This document shows, piece after piece, positions 48,517 through 59,700 of a stretch of 64,000 nt of DNA (position 1 is its first letter; each line of letters begins with the position of its first letter). Source of the DNA: Kazachstania africana CBS 2517 (lineage: Eukaryota; Ascomycota; Saccharomycetes; Saccharomycetales; Saccharomycetaceae); the NCBI RefSeq assembly GCF_000304475.1, contig NC_018943.1:496001-560000 (forward strand). Direction: 5' to 3'. The notes under the pieces are model-generated. The model saw only the letters and a list, made by a program, of their open reading frames with translations, made no database searches and was not told where the DNA came from. The position numbers were made by a program, and so were the translations under genes.

Positions 48517-49103
48517 ATGCAATTTGTTTCTGTGGAATATGTATGTTTATTTCTGTTTTTGTACGTAGCTCACCAGGAAATCTCGCACCTGCAGTAATGA
48601 AACCTCGTATTAATGTGACGTTTTCTATACTAGCCTGCTGATGACAATAAAATGAGATATATGATATAGGGACAAGGTTATTGCTTTACAAGATGTAGAT
48701 TCTAAAAATGATATGAAAAGAATAAACCAACTGTGCTTTATGTTAATCCAATAAATATCAAAAGATGCATTGCAAGTATGTCATTCAGAGGTCATTTACT
48801 TTTATTGGATGCGCAAAACTGTGCTGGTTGCTGCTGCTGCATTTCTTCGAGGGGAAAATGCAGGACCCAAATAAATTTCCCAGGAAATTTCACTTATCAG
48901 ACAGTCTTCTCGAAGTGTCAATTTCCTCGAGGATTGAAATTTTCAGTAACGGGCAAAAAAAAGAAAAACAGTAGAAAAAAAAAAAAAAAAAAGAAAAAAA
49001 GTAAGGGTCCGAAATTCAGGTTTAAGTTCGGTGCCGGGTATGTTTTTCTTCAAGGCTTGGCATCATTCATCATCCATATCTCGGATTTTAGATTATATAA
49101 CAG
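48517..49103. other. Divergent promoter YMC2-PHO86
   Basis: This 587-bp region has no supported gene. It contains an uninterrupted run of 18 A (48975-48992), about 110 bp before PHO86. Confidence 0.5.
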
Positions 49104-50111
49104 ATGGATGGTTCAGATACAATGAGAAGAAGTCTTGTCTCTCTGTCTGGTAAAGCTGTGAAAAGTGTGTGGTGCAGAATGTCTGAATTATCTAATAGGG
49201 CTGGTAAGAAGAAAGTAAAGAATAATGGTCCAAGGGTAGTTCCGCAGGTCGATGCATCATTGGACAAACCCTTGGACAAAGATGCTCCCCCAACTATCTT
49301 TCAAAAGAATTTGACTCCAGAATACGCTTCAGCTGCATTGAACCTATCCATTGATTTTCTAAAACAACAGCAATCGATGGCTAATAAATACTTGATTGTA
49401 CATCCATTGACTATCTCTTCAATTGCGCTATTTTTGATTATCTTTCTAACTCCAAGATTAGTCTATCCATCAACTGCTCCCTTTTCTTCTGTTTCTACGT
49501 ATTTGTTGCAATTTATTAAAGTGAACCAAAGAGAAGTATTAGGCGCACTGTTATTCACAATCATCTTAACCTCTTTTCTATTTACTTTTCTTTCCAGAAT
49601 TTCAGATCATTTCTTTAAATCGAAGATCCGCCATATTGTTCAAAAAGATGGTGAACCAGTGTTCAATTTGAATTTGAAGAGTGAAATTCCAGAAAATGGT
49701 AGTGCTGATACAAATATCATTATTTACAGAGGAACCCCAATTTCCTTGATCTCTGTTTCTGAAAATAATGTTCTAAGCTCGCTAGACTCGCTAGTTATGA
49801 ACATCAATACCATTGGTTGCAGGCAAGTATATACCAGAAGTGGTATCCTAGAAGATTTGATCGATTGGGCAATGATCAGAACTAAACAAGTAGGTGTGAC
49901 CAGGAATAAAACAAATAAATCAATGAAATTAATCATTGAAGTTTATTCTTTCGATGAAACCTTGAAAAAAATATTACAAAAGAAGGGTTTCAAGCTCGTT
50001 TCAAAGGGTAAACTTAACGAGAATAGATTACTAGGTGGTCTGTTTGGTGTAAAAAGAGAATTATGGGGTGTTCAATTTCATATTCAACCAAGATCCACTC
50101 AGAAAGCATGA
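49104..50111 (+). CDS. PHO86: Pho86, ER exit factor for the phosphate transporter Pho84
   Basis: The protein is 335 residues (S. cerevisiae Pho86 is 311). A basic N terminus precedes LTPEYASAALNLSIDFLKQQQ (near 70), the strongest family block. Two membrane segments follow (about 110-130 and 150-172). The C-terminal soluble part has GCRQVYTRSGILEDLIDWAM and LLGGLFGVKRELWGVQF, both close to S. cerevisiae as I recall. Pho86 is needed for Pho84 to leave the ER. An in-frame ATG at 49122 gives an alternative start. It is convergent with the SUN-family gene, as YJL117W is with NCA3. Confidence 0.9.
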   Translation: MDGSDTMRRSLVSLSGKAVKSVWCRMSELSNRAGKKKVKNNGPRVVPQVDASLDKPLDKDAPPTIFQKNLTPEYASAALNLSIDFLKQQQSMANKYLIVHPLTISSIALFLIIFLTPRLVYPSTAPFSSVSTYLLQFIKVNQREVLGALLFTIILTSFLFTFLSRISDHFFKSKIRHIVQKDGEPVFNLNLKSEIPENGSADTNIIIYRGTPISLISVSENNVLSSLDSLVMNINTIGCRQVYTRSGILEDLIDWAMIRTKQVGVTRNKTNKSMKLIIEVYSFDETLKKILQKKGFKLVSKGKLNENRLLGGLFGVKRELWGVQFHIQPRSTQKA

Positions 50112-50272
50112 ACAGATATAGTATTTCAAGGAATTTATAAAATAGGATATACTTATTTAGTGATAAACGAAAGAATTACAAAAGAAAAAGAGGAATATAT
50201 ATAAACTTCTTTCCTTCAGCTAGACGTAGAGAAATTGAAAGACTTCAGTTTTCCTGCAAAAAAAGAGTAGCT

Positions 50273-51358
50273 TCAATAAAAGACAATTGTAGCAGAGCCG
50301 GATGTAACGGTGACCGTGCAACCGTCAGAACTTGAGAATGAGCCATCTTCGTAGTAGCAATCTCCATTAATGGATGAACCATCGGTGGCCACAATCTTGA
50401 CGTTGAAGTTAGCAGCATCACCGTTGTTTGGATTTGGAACCAAAGATAAGTATGTCTTACCGTTTGTATAACCAGCACCAACGATCAAAGGGGCCCAGTT
50501 TCCAACTCCAGAACCAGACGAGCCCCAGACACAACCATCTTCGACAGAGACACCAGCATTATTAACATAGTATTGAGAGGATGTTTCCTTTCCCTGCCAT
50601 TTGAAGTAAGTACTTTCATCAACGACAGAAATTGGTTTACTAGAACCCTCCTTGACGTATGTTGGAATAACCATGTTTTCATCACCTGGATAATCTGTTC
50701 TACACATTGCAACCGCACCATTGCTACTCTGGTTCTCAACAGTTGCGCTGTCAGTATCCCAAGCACATAAATAATCAGTGTCAGTATTGGAACGGTAGAG
50801 ATATCCGTCCTTACAGTATAAACCACCAACAGTTTGACCATTGTCAGGTTGATCTGACGGCCATTGAGTCTTAGACATACCTGCCTGGCATGCATATGAA
50901 CAGTAATGACCATCAGAACAAGATGACACACTTTTACCGTTACTGTCGGCAATAGATGACCATCCATCAAGGTCTAACCAATCCAAAGCAATGACACCCT
51001 GGCCTGAAGGGAAACTGGAACACTTGATAGTTCCATCTTCAAATTTTTTGGTAGGGTTCGAAAAGTTAGACAAGTCGCCATCAATGCCAGATGACGAGGA
51101 TGAGGACTCGGTAGTAGAAGAAGGAGAAGAAGCTGTAGCAGTGGCTTCGGTAGCTTCAGTAGGAGCTAGGGTAGTCGTAGTGCTTGCTGCGCTGACTGTG
51201 GAAACGTATTCAGCGGCACCAGCAGTAACATATTCTGTGACAGTGACGATGTCACGTTTTTCTTGGTGGTGTTTGTCGTGATGAGAAGCCCCTTTAGGAA
51301 GTGCGACGGCGCTGACAGTGGAGACAGTAAGGAATAGTGTTGTAAGAGAAAGCTTCAT
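50273..51358 (-). CDS. NCA3: SUN-family secreted cell-wall protein (NCA3/UTH1 type)
   Basis: The protein is 361 residues. An N-terminal signal peptide ([20 protein letters not shown]) is followed by a His-rich segment and a dibasic KR (34-35) that Kex2 could cleave. A Ser/Thr/Ala-rich, probably O-mannosylated stretch runs to about residue 90. The C-terminal SUN domain starts near [20 protein letters not shown], with conserved Cys, [42 protein letters not shown] and [11 protein letters not shown]. These proteins act in cell-wall remodelling and septation. Adjacency to PHO86 points to NCA3 (YJL116C), but UTH1 is its WGD sister and the two are hard to tell apart by sequence. Confidence 0.88.
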   Translation of the reverse strand: MKLSLTTLFLTVSTVSAVALPKGASHHDKHHQEKRDIVTVTEYVTAGAAEYVSTVSAASTTTTLAPTEATEATATASSPSSTTESSSSSSGIDGDLSNFSNPTKKFEDGTIKCSSFPSGQGVIALDWLDLDGWSSIADSNGKSVSSCSDGHYCSYACQAGMSKTQWPSDQPDNGQTVGGLYCKDGYLYRSNTDTDYLCAWDTDSATVENQSSNGAVAMCRTDYPGDENMVIPTYVKEGSSKPISVVDESTYFKWQGKETSSQYYVNNAGVSVEDGCVWGSSGSGVGNWAPLIVGAGYTNGKTYLSLVPNPNNGDAANFNVKIVATDGSSINGDCYYEDGSFSSSDGCTVTVTSGSATIVFY

Positions 51359-52618
51359 TATAGTGAGATTTATTTTATTTGAACGAAAAGAATGAATTGT
51401 AGTTAGTTTTAGTTCTTCTTATTAAGCGTAAAGGAGTGAAGGAAATAATTGAATGAATAAATGAATGAATGAGTACAATTGCCTTGTAAACTATGTATTA
51501 ATCTACTTTTCTGAGTTGATGGTGGTATTAAAAGAACTGATTTGTCAATTGGAGAGTGAGTCCGTATTTAAAGACAGAGCTAAAATGTTTTGCCAGATTA
51601 TACACATATATATATAACATTTTTGCCAGATAAGATGAATCAAGAGAAGGGTTGTCTCATTAAAAGAGTTCTCTCCTATTGTGGAAGTGTGTTTCTTTTT
51701 CACTTACAACGTTACTAACCATCGTTATCACACCTTGAGCAGACCTAGGCCATGCGTCATTGAAAGGAGAAACATACTCCAGCAACCATCCTTTCTTTTT
51801 TCCGTGTTGCCAAACCTTACTTGGAGGACTTCTACTCCACTTTGATTCGAGGTACCCTAAAATGGCAATTTCCCTAAGAGGGTATATTAATTGTAATCGT
51901 CATTGTAAGATTTAGATGAAATTACGCTTCTTCTGCAACAGTGCAAAGACCCCTGGTATGCTGATATTCATATGAGTTCTGGCCTCAGATTGCCTCACGT
52001 GTCCTGCGTCTTTTTTGATCATGCGTATAATGTGTCGAGACAGAATACTGTAGTATCTTCATTAGGAGCATGCGTCTCCTCATCGAACATTCTCGCCCAG
52101 GCAGATTGATTTTTTTACCAAAAGAAGTAACCGTAGCTGGGAGAAATGACATATTTCAAACTTCAAAGTCAAGTATTTTCCGTTAGCAACAAATGAGAGG
52201 CGCTGTGGCTAGAAAATGTCTTAATTGAAAACAGATCCTCCCGAGTTACCGTGGCAATTTCTTCAACCATCCAATCATACAAAATGATGCAAGCTAATGT
52301 TCGTTGACCTCCGTCAGCTGGCCAGAAAAGGCAGGGTGTACAGTTGCCAGTTTTTCCTTTCTTTTTCACTCGGATAATACGAATATTAGAATGCGGTTTT
52401 TTTCAATATAACTTCCATTTCTGGTAAACTTATTGGCAATAACGTCTCGCCGATTGTTATAATGATAAATCTTACGTTTAAAATGCAATTATCTATTAGA
52501 GATAGACTTATTACTATATACGTACATTACTTTTTATATTTGGGAAGGGTCTATTGGCTCCAATCAGGCCAAGGCTAAAATTACTATCTCACACACTGAT
52601 GCCGTCAATTACGTGTAG
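51359..52618. other. Intergenic region SUN gene to DHR1
   Basis: This 1.26-kb region has no convincing gene. It includes the promoter of the SUN-family gene and the DHR1 3' flank. In the sequence I see only AT runs (about 51606-51615) and no recognised motif. Confidence 0.45.
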
Positions 52619-55600
52619 CTACTTCTTTTGTTTCAATTCGGCAGCTTTGTAATTCTTATTGGTGATGAATCTATCTACAAGCCATTGGCCCTTCTCTTTA
52701 TTTTGATGCACAGGTATCGGATTCAAATCCCATCCAATTTTCAAGTCGCTATCAACCGAAGCACCAAAACGGGGAACAACGTAACAATACCTTTCAGATA
52801 CAGAAATATTGATACTCTTTAATCCTTGACCAGTCAAAGGTTTGCTATATGTCAGCAATGCACCTTTCCTGGCAATGTTGGCCAATGGCGTACTCTTAAT
52901 ATCACATAATGCACTCATTCTTGTCTTCTCATTTCCGCCTAAATTTAAAGAATGGTAGACTAAAAACCTCGGTGGCATCTCACCTAAATTGTTTAACACT
53001 GACGTTGGATGAATATAAACAAAGCATTCTTCTATCTGTGGTTTCCGCTGAGCCATTATCGGTATATATGGAACATTGATCATTGATGTCCTATTAGTAA
53101 TAGTAGCTTCTTCAGGGAAAAGTTGATCGGCCCTGATGGCAACATGATCAATAAACCCTGCACAAACCATTTGCTTCAAAAGTTTAACCTGAACTTCATC
53201 TGGAATCTTTGTTTTCAAATCCTCATCCTTCACTGTAACAGCTATATTCTCTTTGGATAGATTGGACTTTATGATGTAAGTTAATTGTTTCCTTAACTTA
53301 GAAATTTCTTCCATAATCTTCCCTCTCAGGAAGTTATCTCTAATGAAATTTTCCCTTTGTGATTTAGGAATGTAATCAAATGCACTTATAACACTTAATA
53401 ACCGGAATACGTCACCACATTTATCAAGCTTTTGAAATTTGGATCTGCTTTTGTAAAATTTAGCTCTCAAGGCACGTACCCGTTCAATATCCAAGCCATC
53501 TCCCTGTTCCTCCTCCCTTGTCCCGCTGTCCTCGTCATCTGTCTTTTTGACTGGTTTCTTTTCATTTATACCAAGTTCATATTCGCTAATGAATGGGTCA
53601 CCCACGGAGAGTCCACTGACTATTGACACAACATATGGTAAACAATTTTGTTCGTTTGAAACTAATAACATTTTAGAAAATCTTGGAGGTAGTGGGAAAA
53701 GACTCATCTTTTTACCATCTTCAGTTATCTTTTCTCGAACATCCAATGCCCCCAAGTATTGTAATAACTCAATAGCCTTTGATAAAGAAGATCTATCCGG
53801 TGAAGTAGGAAATGGGAAATTCACTATATTATGAATAGCCATACTCTTCATTTGTAATACAATACTCTCAACGGGCATTCTTAATATTTCAGGACGAGAA
53901 AACTGGTCAAAATCACGTTCATAGACAGCTGAAGAATATAATCTGTAACAATGGCCAGGTCCTGTACGACCAGCTCTACCACTTCTTTGGTCTGCGCTGG
54001 CCTTGCTGATCCACCCAATTTCAAAACTTTGTACACCATTCTCCTCGTTAAATTGACGTTCCTTAGATCTACCGCAATCAACCACATACCTGACGCCTGG
54101 AATAGTTAAAGAAGTTTCCGCGACGTTGGTAGCAACAATACATAGTCTCGAGCCAGTCGGTGGCTGTTCAAACACTTTCATTTGTTCCTTTGTGGGTAAT
54201 AAAGAATATAATGGCAGGACGTATAAAGGATCATTAGCTGTCTGTCCTTCAGTTAATGTTTCTTCGAAACCTTCTTCATTATCAGAATCATCGGACCCGT
54301 TCTCTTCATTAACAGCTAATGATTCCTTGAATTTTTCCTCATCCAGTGCTTGTACACTAATATCTATCTCTTCCGCTTCTAAGTCTGCATTCTTAGGATT
54401 GATTTTAACCTCTGAAATGTGATGTTGCTTACTAATTTTATTTTTCAATGGAAATTCTTTTCTTAACTTCTTTACCATATGATTAATTTCTTGTTGACCG
54501 GTCATAAAAATAAGAATTGTACCAGGTGGCAACCTTCTATGGATCTTACATGCCTTTCTAAATGCCTCATCCGCATAATTAAACGGGGTTTTACGATTGA
54601 AGTGTACTGACACAGGAAATTGTCTGGCATCTACATTTAAGATAGGTGGAGGGGTTGGAAATAAGACGCCGTTTTCACTAAAATCAGATACTCTTAAAGT
54701 AGCCGACATAATTATTAATTTTAGCCTCTTACTATTTTTTGGGTCATTAGCGTGTTCTTTGGCACGTAACCTCACACAACGACTTAGCATACCAATCAAA
54801 ATGTCAGTGTTAATATTTCTTTCATGAGCTTCATCGATGATAATAGATGAATATTTGGTTAATTTGAAATCATTCATCATTTCTCGCAACAAAACACCAT
54901 CAGTCATGAACTTGATTTTAGTATTATCCTTAGTCGTTGAATCAAAACGAATCTGATAGGCTACTTTATCGCCATGGTCGCCCAATTCATTTGCAACACG
55001 ATTGGCCATAGAAACTGTTGCAACCCTTCTTGGTTGTGTAATACCAACCATGCCTGGATAGTCGGGCGAGTCAGTGTTACCAAAACCGGATTCATACAAA
55101 AATTGTGGAACTTGTGTTGTTTTACCTGAACCAGTTTGACCACAGATGATCACCACATCATTATGGTATATAGCTTCCATGATGTTATGTTCCTCATTGA
55201 ACACAGGCAGTTGCATTCTAACCTTCTGGATATCATCTGGCCTATTTACCTGAACGAAGAATGCTTTTCTAGTAGACGTTTCATCGATTGGAACGCTATC
55301 TTGTGTTAAACCGTCTTCTAAATCCTCTTCTCTAATTATTGGTGTATACGGGATATTCAATTTTGGAGTACTTGTATCAATGTCTCTTCCTTCCATCTTT
55401 TTTATTTCTTGGTTAGCCCACGATTTGAAGTCTTCAGCTTCTTTGCTATGTGAGAATTTTTTTGGTTTTTCAGTAAGCTCTTCTTCTGAACTTAACATAC
55501 CATCGTCGCGTTCTCCACTTTCTTCGACATTTTCTACTTCTGAGTCTTGTGAATCTCCTGCTACTTCTGAGCCCTCTATTTCAGACGCTACTTCGGCATC

Positions 55601-56461
55601 ATCGTCGAAGGCATCAGATTCCGATTCATCTTCACTTTCCTCAGCTTCCGAACTGGAGATAAAATCCTGATCGTCTTCCTCGTTTATGGCATGTTTTTCT
55701 TGAAGTTCCACCTTTTGTCTCCAGTTGTACTTTTTCTTTGGAGGTTTCTTGTCTTTATTCACAACTTTTACATTCGCAAATCCAAATCCAATTCCAGAAC
55801 CACCAAACTTAGCAGGTCTATTATCTATAAAAGAAGATTTCGGGGTGCTACTAGTATCACCAAACTTAGATTCAAAATCATCGTCTTCATCATCGTCATC
55901 ACTGAAGGAATCGACGTCATTTTCATTAAGATTTTGATCAGTTCCATTCCATTCCTTCACTGCATGTTCTTCGTAAAGAATTTCCTTGGTTTGTTCACTT
56001 GATCTTCCCTGGTTTTCTAAACTGAGGGCTTCAGCAAAAGCTTCCTTCTTAGTTTGTCTACCTTGGCCTAACTTTTTAGAACTTGTCAATAGAGACGTAT
56101 CAATCTTATAATCTTGTAACTTTTGTATGATGGCCTTCTTTTCTTCTCTCTTAATTTGATGTTCGATAAATTTCTCTAGCCTTTTCTTCTTCTGTCTAGA
56201 AACTTTTGATTCTTTTGGTGTAAAGAGTTCCTCTAGTTTCCTTTTCTTTTGCTTTTTTTCTTCCTCCGTAAGAGGTTCCAATATTTCTGCATTGCTATCA
56301 CGAGCAGTATTTGTTGGTTCAGCTTTGCCATCGATTTCATTATTTTCTTCTTCTTCAGCTTGTCTGTAGAACTGTTTGTTTCTAATTCTTTTTAGTTCTT
56401 TTATCCTAGCCATATGGCCAGCTCTGGCTTTTTCGTTGAATCTTTTCCTGTAAGTACCCAT
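52619..56461 (-). CDS. ECM16: Dhr1/Ecm16, DEAH-box RNA helicase of 18S rRNA maturation
   Basis: The protein is 1280 residues (S. cerevisiae Dhr1/Ecm16 is 1267). The N-terminal third is charged, with basic runs and acidic stretches (about 190-205 and 270-340). Helicase motifs are GQTGSGKT (about 437-444), DEAHER (about 540), SAT (about 590), NVAETSLTIPG and the QRSGRAGRTGPG motif VI. HA2 and OB-fold regions end the protein. Dhr1 displaces U3 snoRNA from pre-18S rRNA. Promoter elements PAC and RRPE, typical of ribosome-biogenesis genes, lie just upstream. Confidence 0.97.
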   Translation of the reverse strand: MGTYRKRFNEKARAGHMARIKELKRIRNKQFYRQAEEEENNEIDGKAEPTNTARDSNAEILEPLTEEEKKQKKRKLEELFTPKESKVSRQKKKRLEKFIEHQIKREEKKAIIQKLQDYKIDTSLLTSSKKLGQGRQTKKEAFAEALSLENQGRSSEQTKEILYEEHAVKEWNGTDQNLNENDVDSFSDDDDEDDDFESKFGDTSSTPKSSFIDNRPAKFGGSGIGFGFANVKVVNKDKKPPKKKYNWRQKVELQEKHAINEEDDQDFISSSEAEESEDESESDAFDDDAEVASEIEGSEVAGDSQDSEVENVEESGERDDGMLSSEEELTEKPKKFSHSKEAEDFKSWANQEIKKMEGRDIDTSTPKLNIPYTPIIREEDLEDGLTQDSVPIDETSTRKAFFVQVNRPDDIQKVRMQLPVFNEEHNIMEAIYHNDVVIICGQTGSGKTTQVPQFLYESGFGNTDSPDYPGMVGITQPRRVATVSMANRVANELGDHGDKVAYQIRFDSTTKDNTKIKFMTDGVLLREMMNDFKLTKYSSIIIDEAHERNINTDILIGMLSRCVRLRAKEHANDPKNSKRLKLIIMSATLRVSDFSENGVLFPTPPPILNVDARQFPVSVHFNRKTPFNYADEAFRKACKIHRRLPPGTILIFMTGQQEINHMVKKLRKEFPLKNKISKQHHISEVKINPKNADLEAEEIDISVQALDEEKFKESLAVNEENGSDDSDNEEGFEETLTEGQTANDPLYVLPLYSLLPTKEQMKVFEQPPTGSRLCIVATNVAETSLTIPGVRYVVDCGRSKERQFNEENGVQSFEIGWISKASADQRSGRAGRTGPGHCYRLYSSAVYERDFDQFSRPEILRMPVESIVLQMKSMAIHNIVNFPFPTSPDRSSLSKAIELLQYLGALDVREKITEDGKKMSLFPLPPRFSKMLLVSNEQNCLPYVVSIVSGLSVGDPFISEYELGINEKKPVKKTDDEDSGTREEEQGDGLDIERVRALRAKFYKSRSKFQKLDKCGDVFRLLSVISAFDYIPKSQRENFIRDNFLRGKIMEEISKLRKQLTYIIKSNLSKENIAVTVKDEDLKTKIPDEVQVKLLKQMVCAGFIDHVAIRADQLFPEEATITNRTSMINVPYIPIMAQRKPQIEECFVYIHPTSVLNNLGEMPPRFLVYHSLNLGGNEKTRMSALCDIKSTPLANIARKGALLTYSKPLTGQGLKSINISVSERYCYVVPRFGASVDSDLKIGWDLNPIPVHQNKEKGQWLVDRFITNKNYKAAELKQKK

Positions 56462-56581
56462 GGTGCTTCAGGTCTTCGTAGTGCTGTTTGAAACGTTGGT
56501 GTGGCTAATGGATTTGATAATCTTACCGTTTTATTGCCTTGTTTAAATCATCATCGCTGACTTTTTTTCACTAGCAATTTT

Positions 56582-56600
56582 GCGATGAGCTTAAAATTTT
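56582..56600 (-). promoter_or_regulatory. ECM16: PAC and RRPE-core motifs before DHR1
   Basis: GCGATGAGC (56582-56590, PAC consensus) and AAAATTTT (56593-56600, RRPE core) lie adjacent, about 120-140 bp upstream of the DHR1 start. This combination is the classic signature of ribosome-biogenesis promoters in yeasts. Confidence 0.75.
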
Positions 56601-56757
56601 ATAACACCCTTACATCCAGAAATTTAGCATAGCGCTCAGCGTCGAATCTGAATTGCTCGATGTGTTAACTTAGTGGCTGTCATGAAGAAAAGATTGTTAA
56701 GTTATAGGATGGTATATAATGGCCTAAATACAAATATTTAAAAGATACGATATCATA

Positions 56758-59700
56758 TCATTCAAAAAGCATTTTGATTTCTTCGATTCTTCTCTTCCGC
56801 CTTTCGTCCTCGTCAGCGTCCATTGCTTCGCCGATAGTCCTTTTTCTCTCTTGTATACGCAGCATTTTCTCCTCTATTGAATTTTCGATAATGAATCTCG
56901 TTACATTCACACTATTTTGTTGGCCAATTCTATGGATTCTATCAATAGCTTGATCTTCCATACTAGGTGACCACCATGGATCCATCATAAATGCATGAGA
57001 TGCGCATGTGAGATTTAGACCAACACCACCAGCCTTTAGAGATAACAAAAGAATTTTTTGCTTGGCGAAATCCTTTACTTGGAAATCACTTAAGATGGTG
57101 CTACGTTCCTTCAAACTTAAACGACCATCGAATTTGTAAATCTTTGTTGTTTTGGCCGGCAGAAATTCACTTAATTCACGTTCTAAAATATCCAAGTAAG
57201 ATGAGAATTGTGAAAATACAACAACATGTTCGCCAGATGAAGAGTCTTGTAGTTGTTGCAGATGCCTCAAAAGTGCGGCGATTTTTGCTGATTTGGGGTT
57301 GTTATTATACTGAATGAAAGTTATGTTATCAGAAATGCCATTCCTGTCCACCGTCAGTAAACGATTACTCGAGATGGTTAAACGGCAGTTTGGACATTTT
57401 GAATTCAACTTTTTTTGCTTTTGATATTCGAAGTATTCCGCCAAACAACCTTCACAATAAGGATGACCGCATTCTAAAAATATGAGTTTTTCAAATTTAA
57501 TAGGTTCTGTTGTACAGATAGAGCATTCTAATGATTTCAATTGCTCTTTCTTAGTATATTTTTCTTGTAACCTGGAAATAGCAGCATCCAGATCTTCCTG
57601 AGTAAAATTACATTCGTATGATTCAGAAAGGGCATCCTTGAGCATTATGTCATTATCCGATGCTTGAGAAAAGAAAGAGTTGCTATTTAGTAAATCTTCA
57701 TCATTTTCATCTTGTGTTCCTATTAATCGGACATCACAGCACACTTGCCTTAGTCTTAAAATATGGACCAAAATTGTAGAATATTTCTTCAATAGATCAC
57801 CTCTAGCAAGACCGGATCTCACTGAGCTTTCTGCCCTGTCTAGAAGCAGTTTATAAACTCCCTCTTGAGATTTATTTAATTTCAGCTTCTCAACTCTTAT
57901 TTCCTTTGGTGGCAGTTCGACTAAGGGTTTACCATTCGTATCTTTCATTTGTTTAGTTCTCCGGAGTAAAACAGGCTCGAGAATTGCATTTACCACGTCA
58001 AAGGCTTGCTTATAGTTTTTGTTCTCAAATGGGGTAGACACAAATGCTTTCCAATACCCTATTTGTGACCAAGGTTCCAATGCCAAAAACTTCACAAGAC
58101 TATATAAGTCATCCAATCTATTGATTATCGGTGTCCCAGTAAGAACCCATCTACATTTGCTTGATAAATTCATAATAGCCTTTGATGTCGCAGCACTTCT
58201 GTTTCTTATTATGTGACCTTCATCTATGACAATTCTATAAAAGTCTAACGAGAACAGGCCTGTGGTAGGTTCTGACATGTCTTTATCTTTATGCTCCTTC
58301 AAAAGCTTACTCCATTCGTTCTGAACAATTCCATAGGTGGTGAAGACAATAGTTGGTGGATTTTTCACCTGTGTTAGTAGCTTCTTAAGATTGGTAACGT
58401 TTCCACCGTAATAGACCTCAGAATACATGGTCGAAGAGGCATTGGCCTTTTGAAACTCATCGCTCCATTGGTTTAAAAGTGACATTGGGACCACAACTAG
58501 GGAAGTTTTTGAAGCATAGGGCCTTCTTTTGAAAGTTTCATCGGTGTCAGAAAGAGCCGTTTCTGTTTTGAACAACTTTTTGCCTATTGCTTCAGAATCA
58601 TAAGGTACAGTGGAAATCAGTGCCAAAGTGGAAATAGTTTTACCGAGACCCATTTCATCTGAGAGTATACCGCCTCTTGTCATTGTCTTCAAGATTGGTT
58701 TCTCAAAAGAAAACTCGCCTGTATGTAAATTGGCATAAAAGAAAATATCCTCAGACAGATCTTCACAATGATCTTCTAATTTCTGAGCGGTCCAAGACAT
58801 ATTTTTAGGCCACATAAACTGTCTCCACAAAGGATTCATCATGTTGCTATCTATCTCCTTGTCATCACCGGCAGCCTTTTCGAACTCGTGTTCCCTTCGA
58901 AGCATCCATGTAAGCCCTTGCTTCTGGTATTTTCTTAGCTCAAGTTTGAATACATCTTTTGAAGGTTCTGTTTCAGGTAAAATTTTGAGTGAATCGGAAG
59001 ATTGCGTTATGTTATAGAAATTTTTAAGTTGATTCAAGTTCATTGAATCTTCATTGTGAGTTGTTGCTTCCAAAGCTTCAGAGTCTTGTGACATTATTCT
59101 GTCAAGAGTTTCGTCATCTTCCAAATCTATCACTTCTGTATCGTTAGTAAAAGACTTATTTATTTTCTCAGTATCTTCAGCTTCTTTCAGAATTGGTCTA
59201 AGACTGAGTTTATCGAACAAAGATATAAGCGCCGTTGTTCTGGATCGCCTTTGTAATTCTTCTTCCGTTTCCACTATACCTTTCTTAGAATTTTCCCATG
59301 ATCTCCTATGAAAGTCATGATTTACATCTGGGGCGTATCCATTCTTCGAAGAGTCAAATAAAAGGGACGATAAAAAACAATCGACTTGTAAAATGAAATT
59401 ATCACCAATGCTTAATCTTTTATTTCCACAGTATACCATTGTTACTTCGAAACTGATTTCATCAGTATCCAAGAGGGGATATATGGTTTGGGCGATGTCT
59501 TCGGAAAATCTTCCAAGTTCTCTACTTTCTTTATTATCAAAAACTCTAACATAATTTGCCATTGTACTTTTTTTCCTGCCAGTTGTGTCGTAAATTTTGG
59601 GTGAAGAAGAAGTCTTCAATAACTTAAGCTCTGTACCATATTTTAACGGTCTAATCGTTGGTCTTGTTGCCATGGCTGTTACTTGGAGTGCGCCAATAAA

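Noticed and set aside
48974..48993. A18 tract as a possible retroposed poly(A) tail
   Set aside because: No upstream processed sequence or target-site duplication; oligo-A runs are common in yeast promoters.
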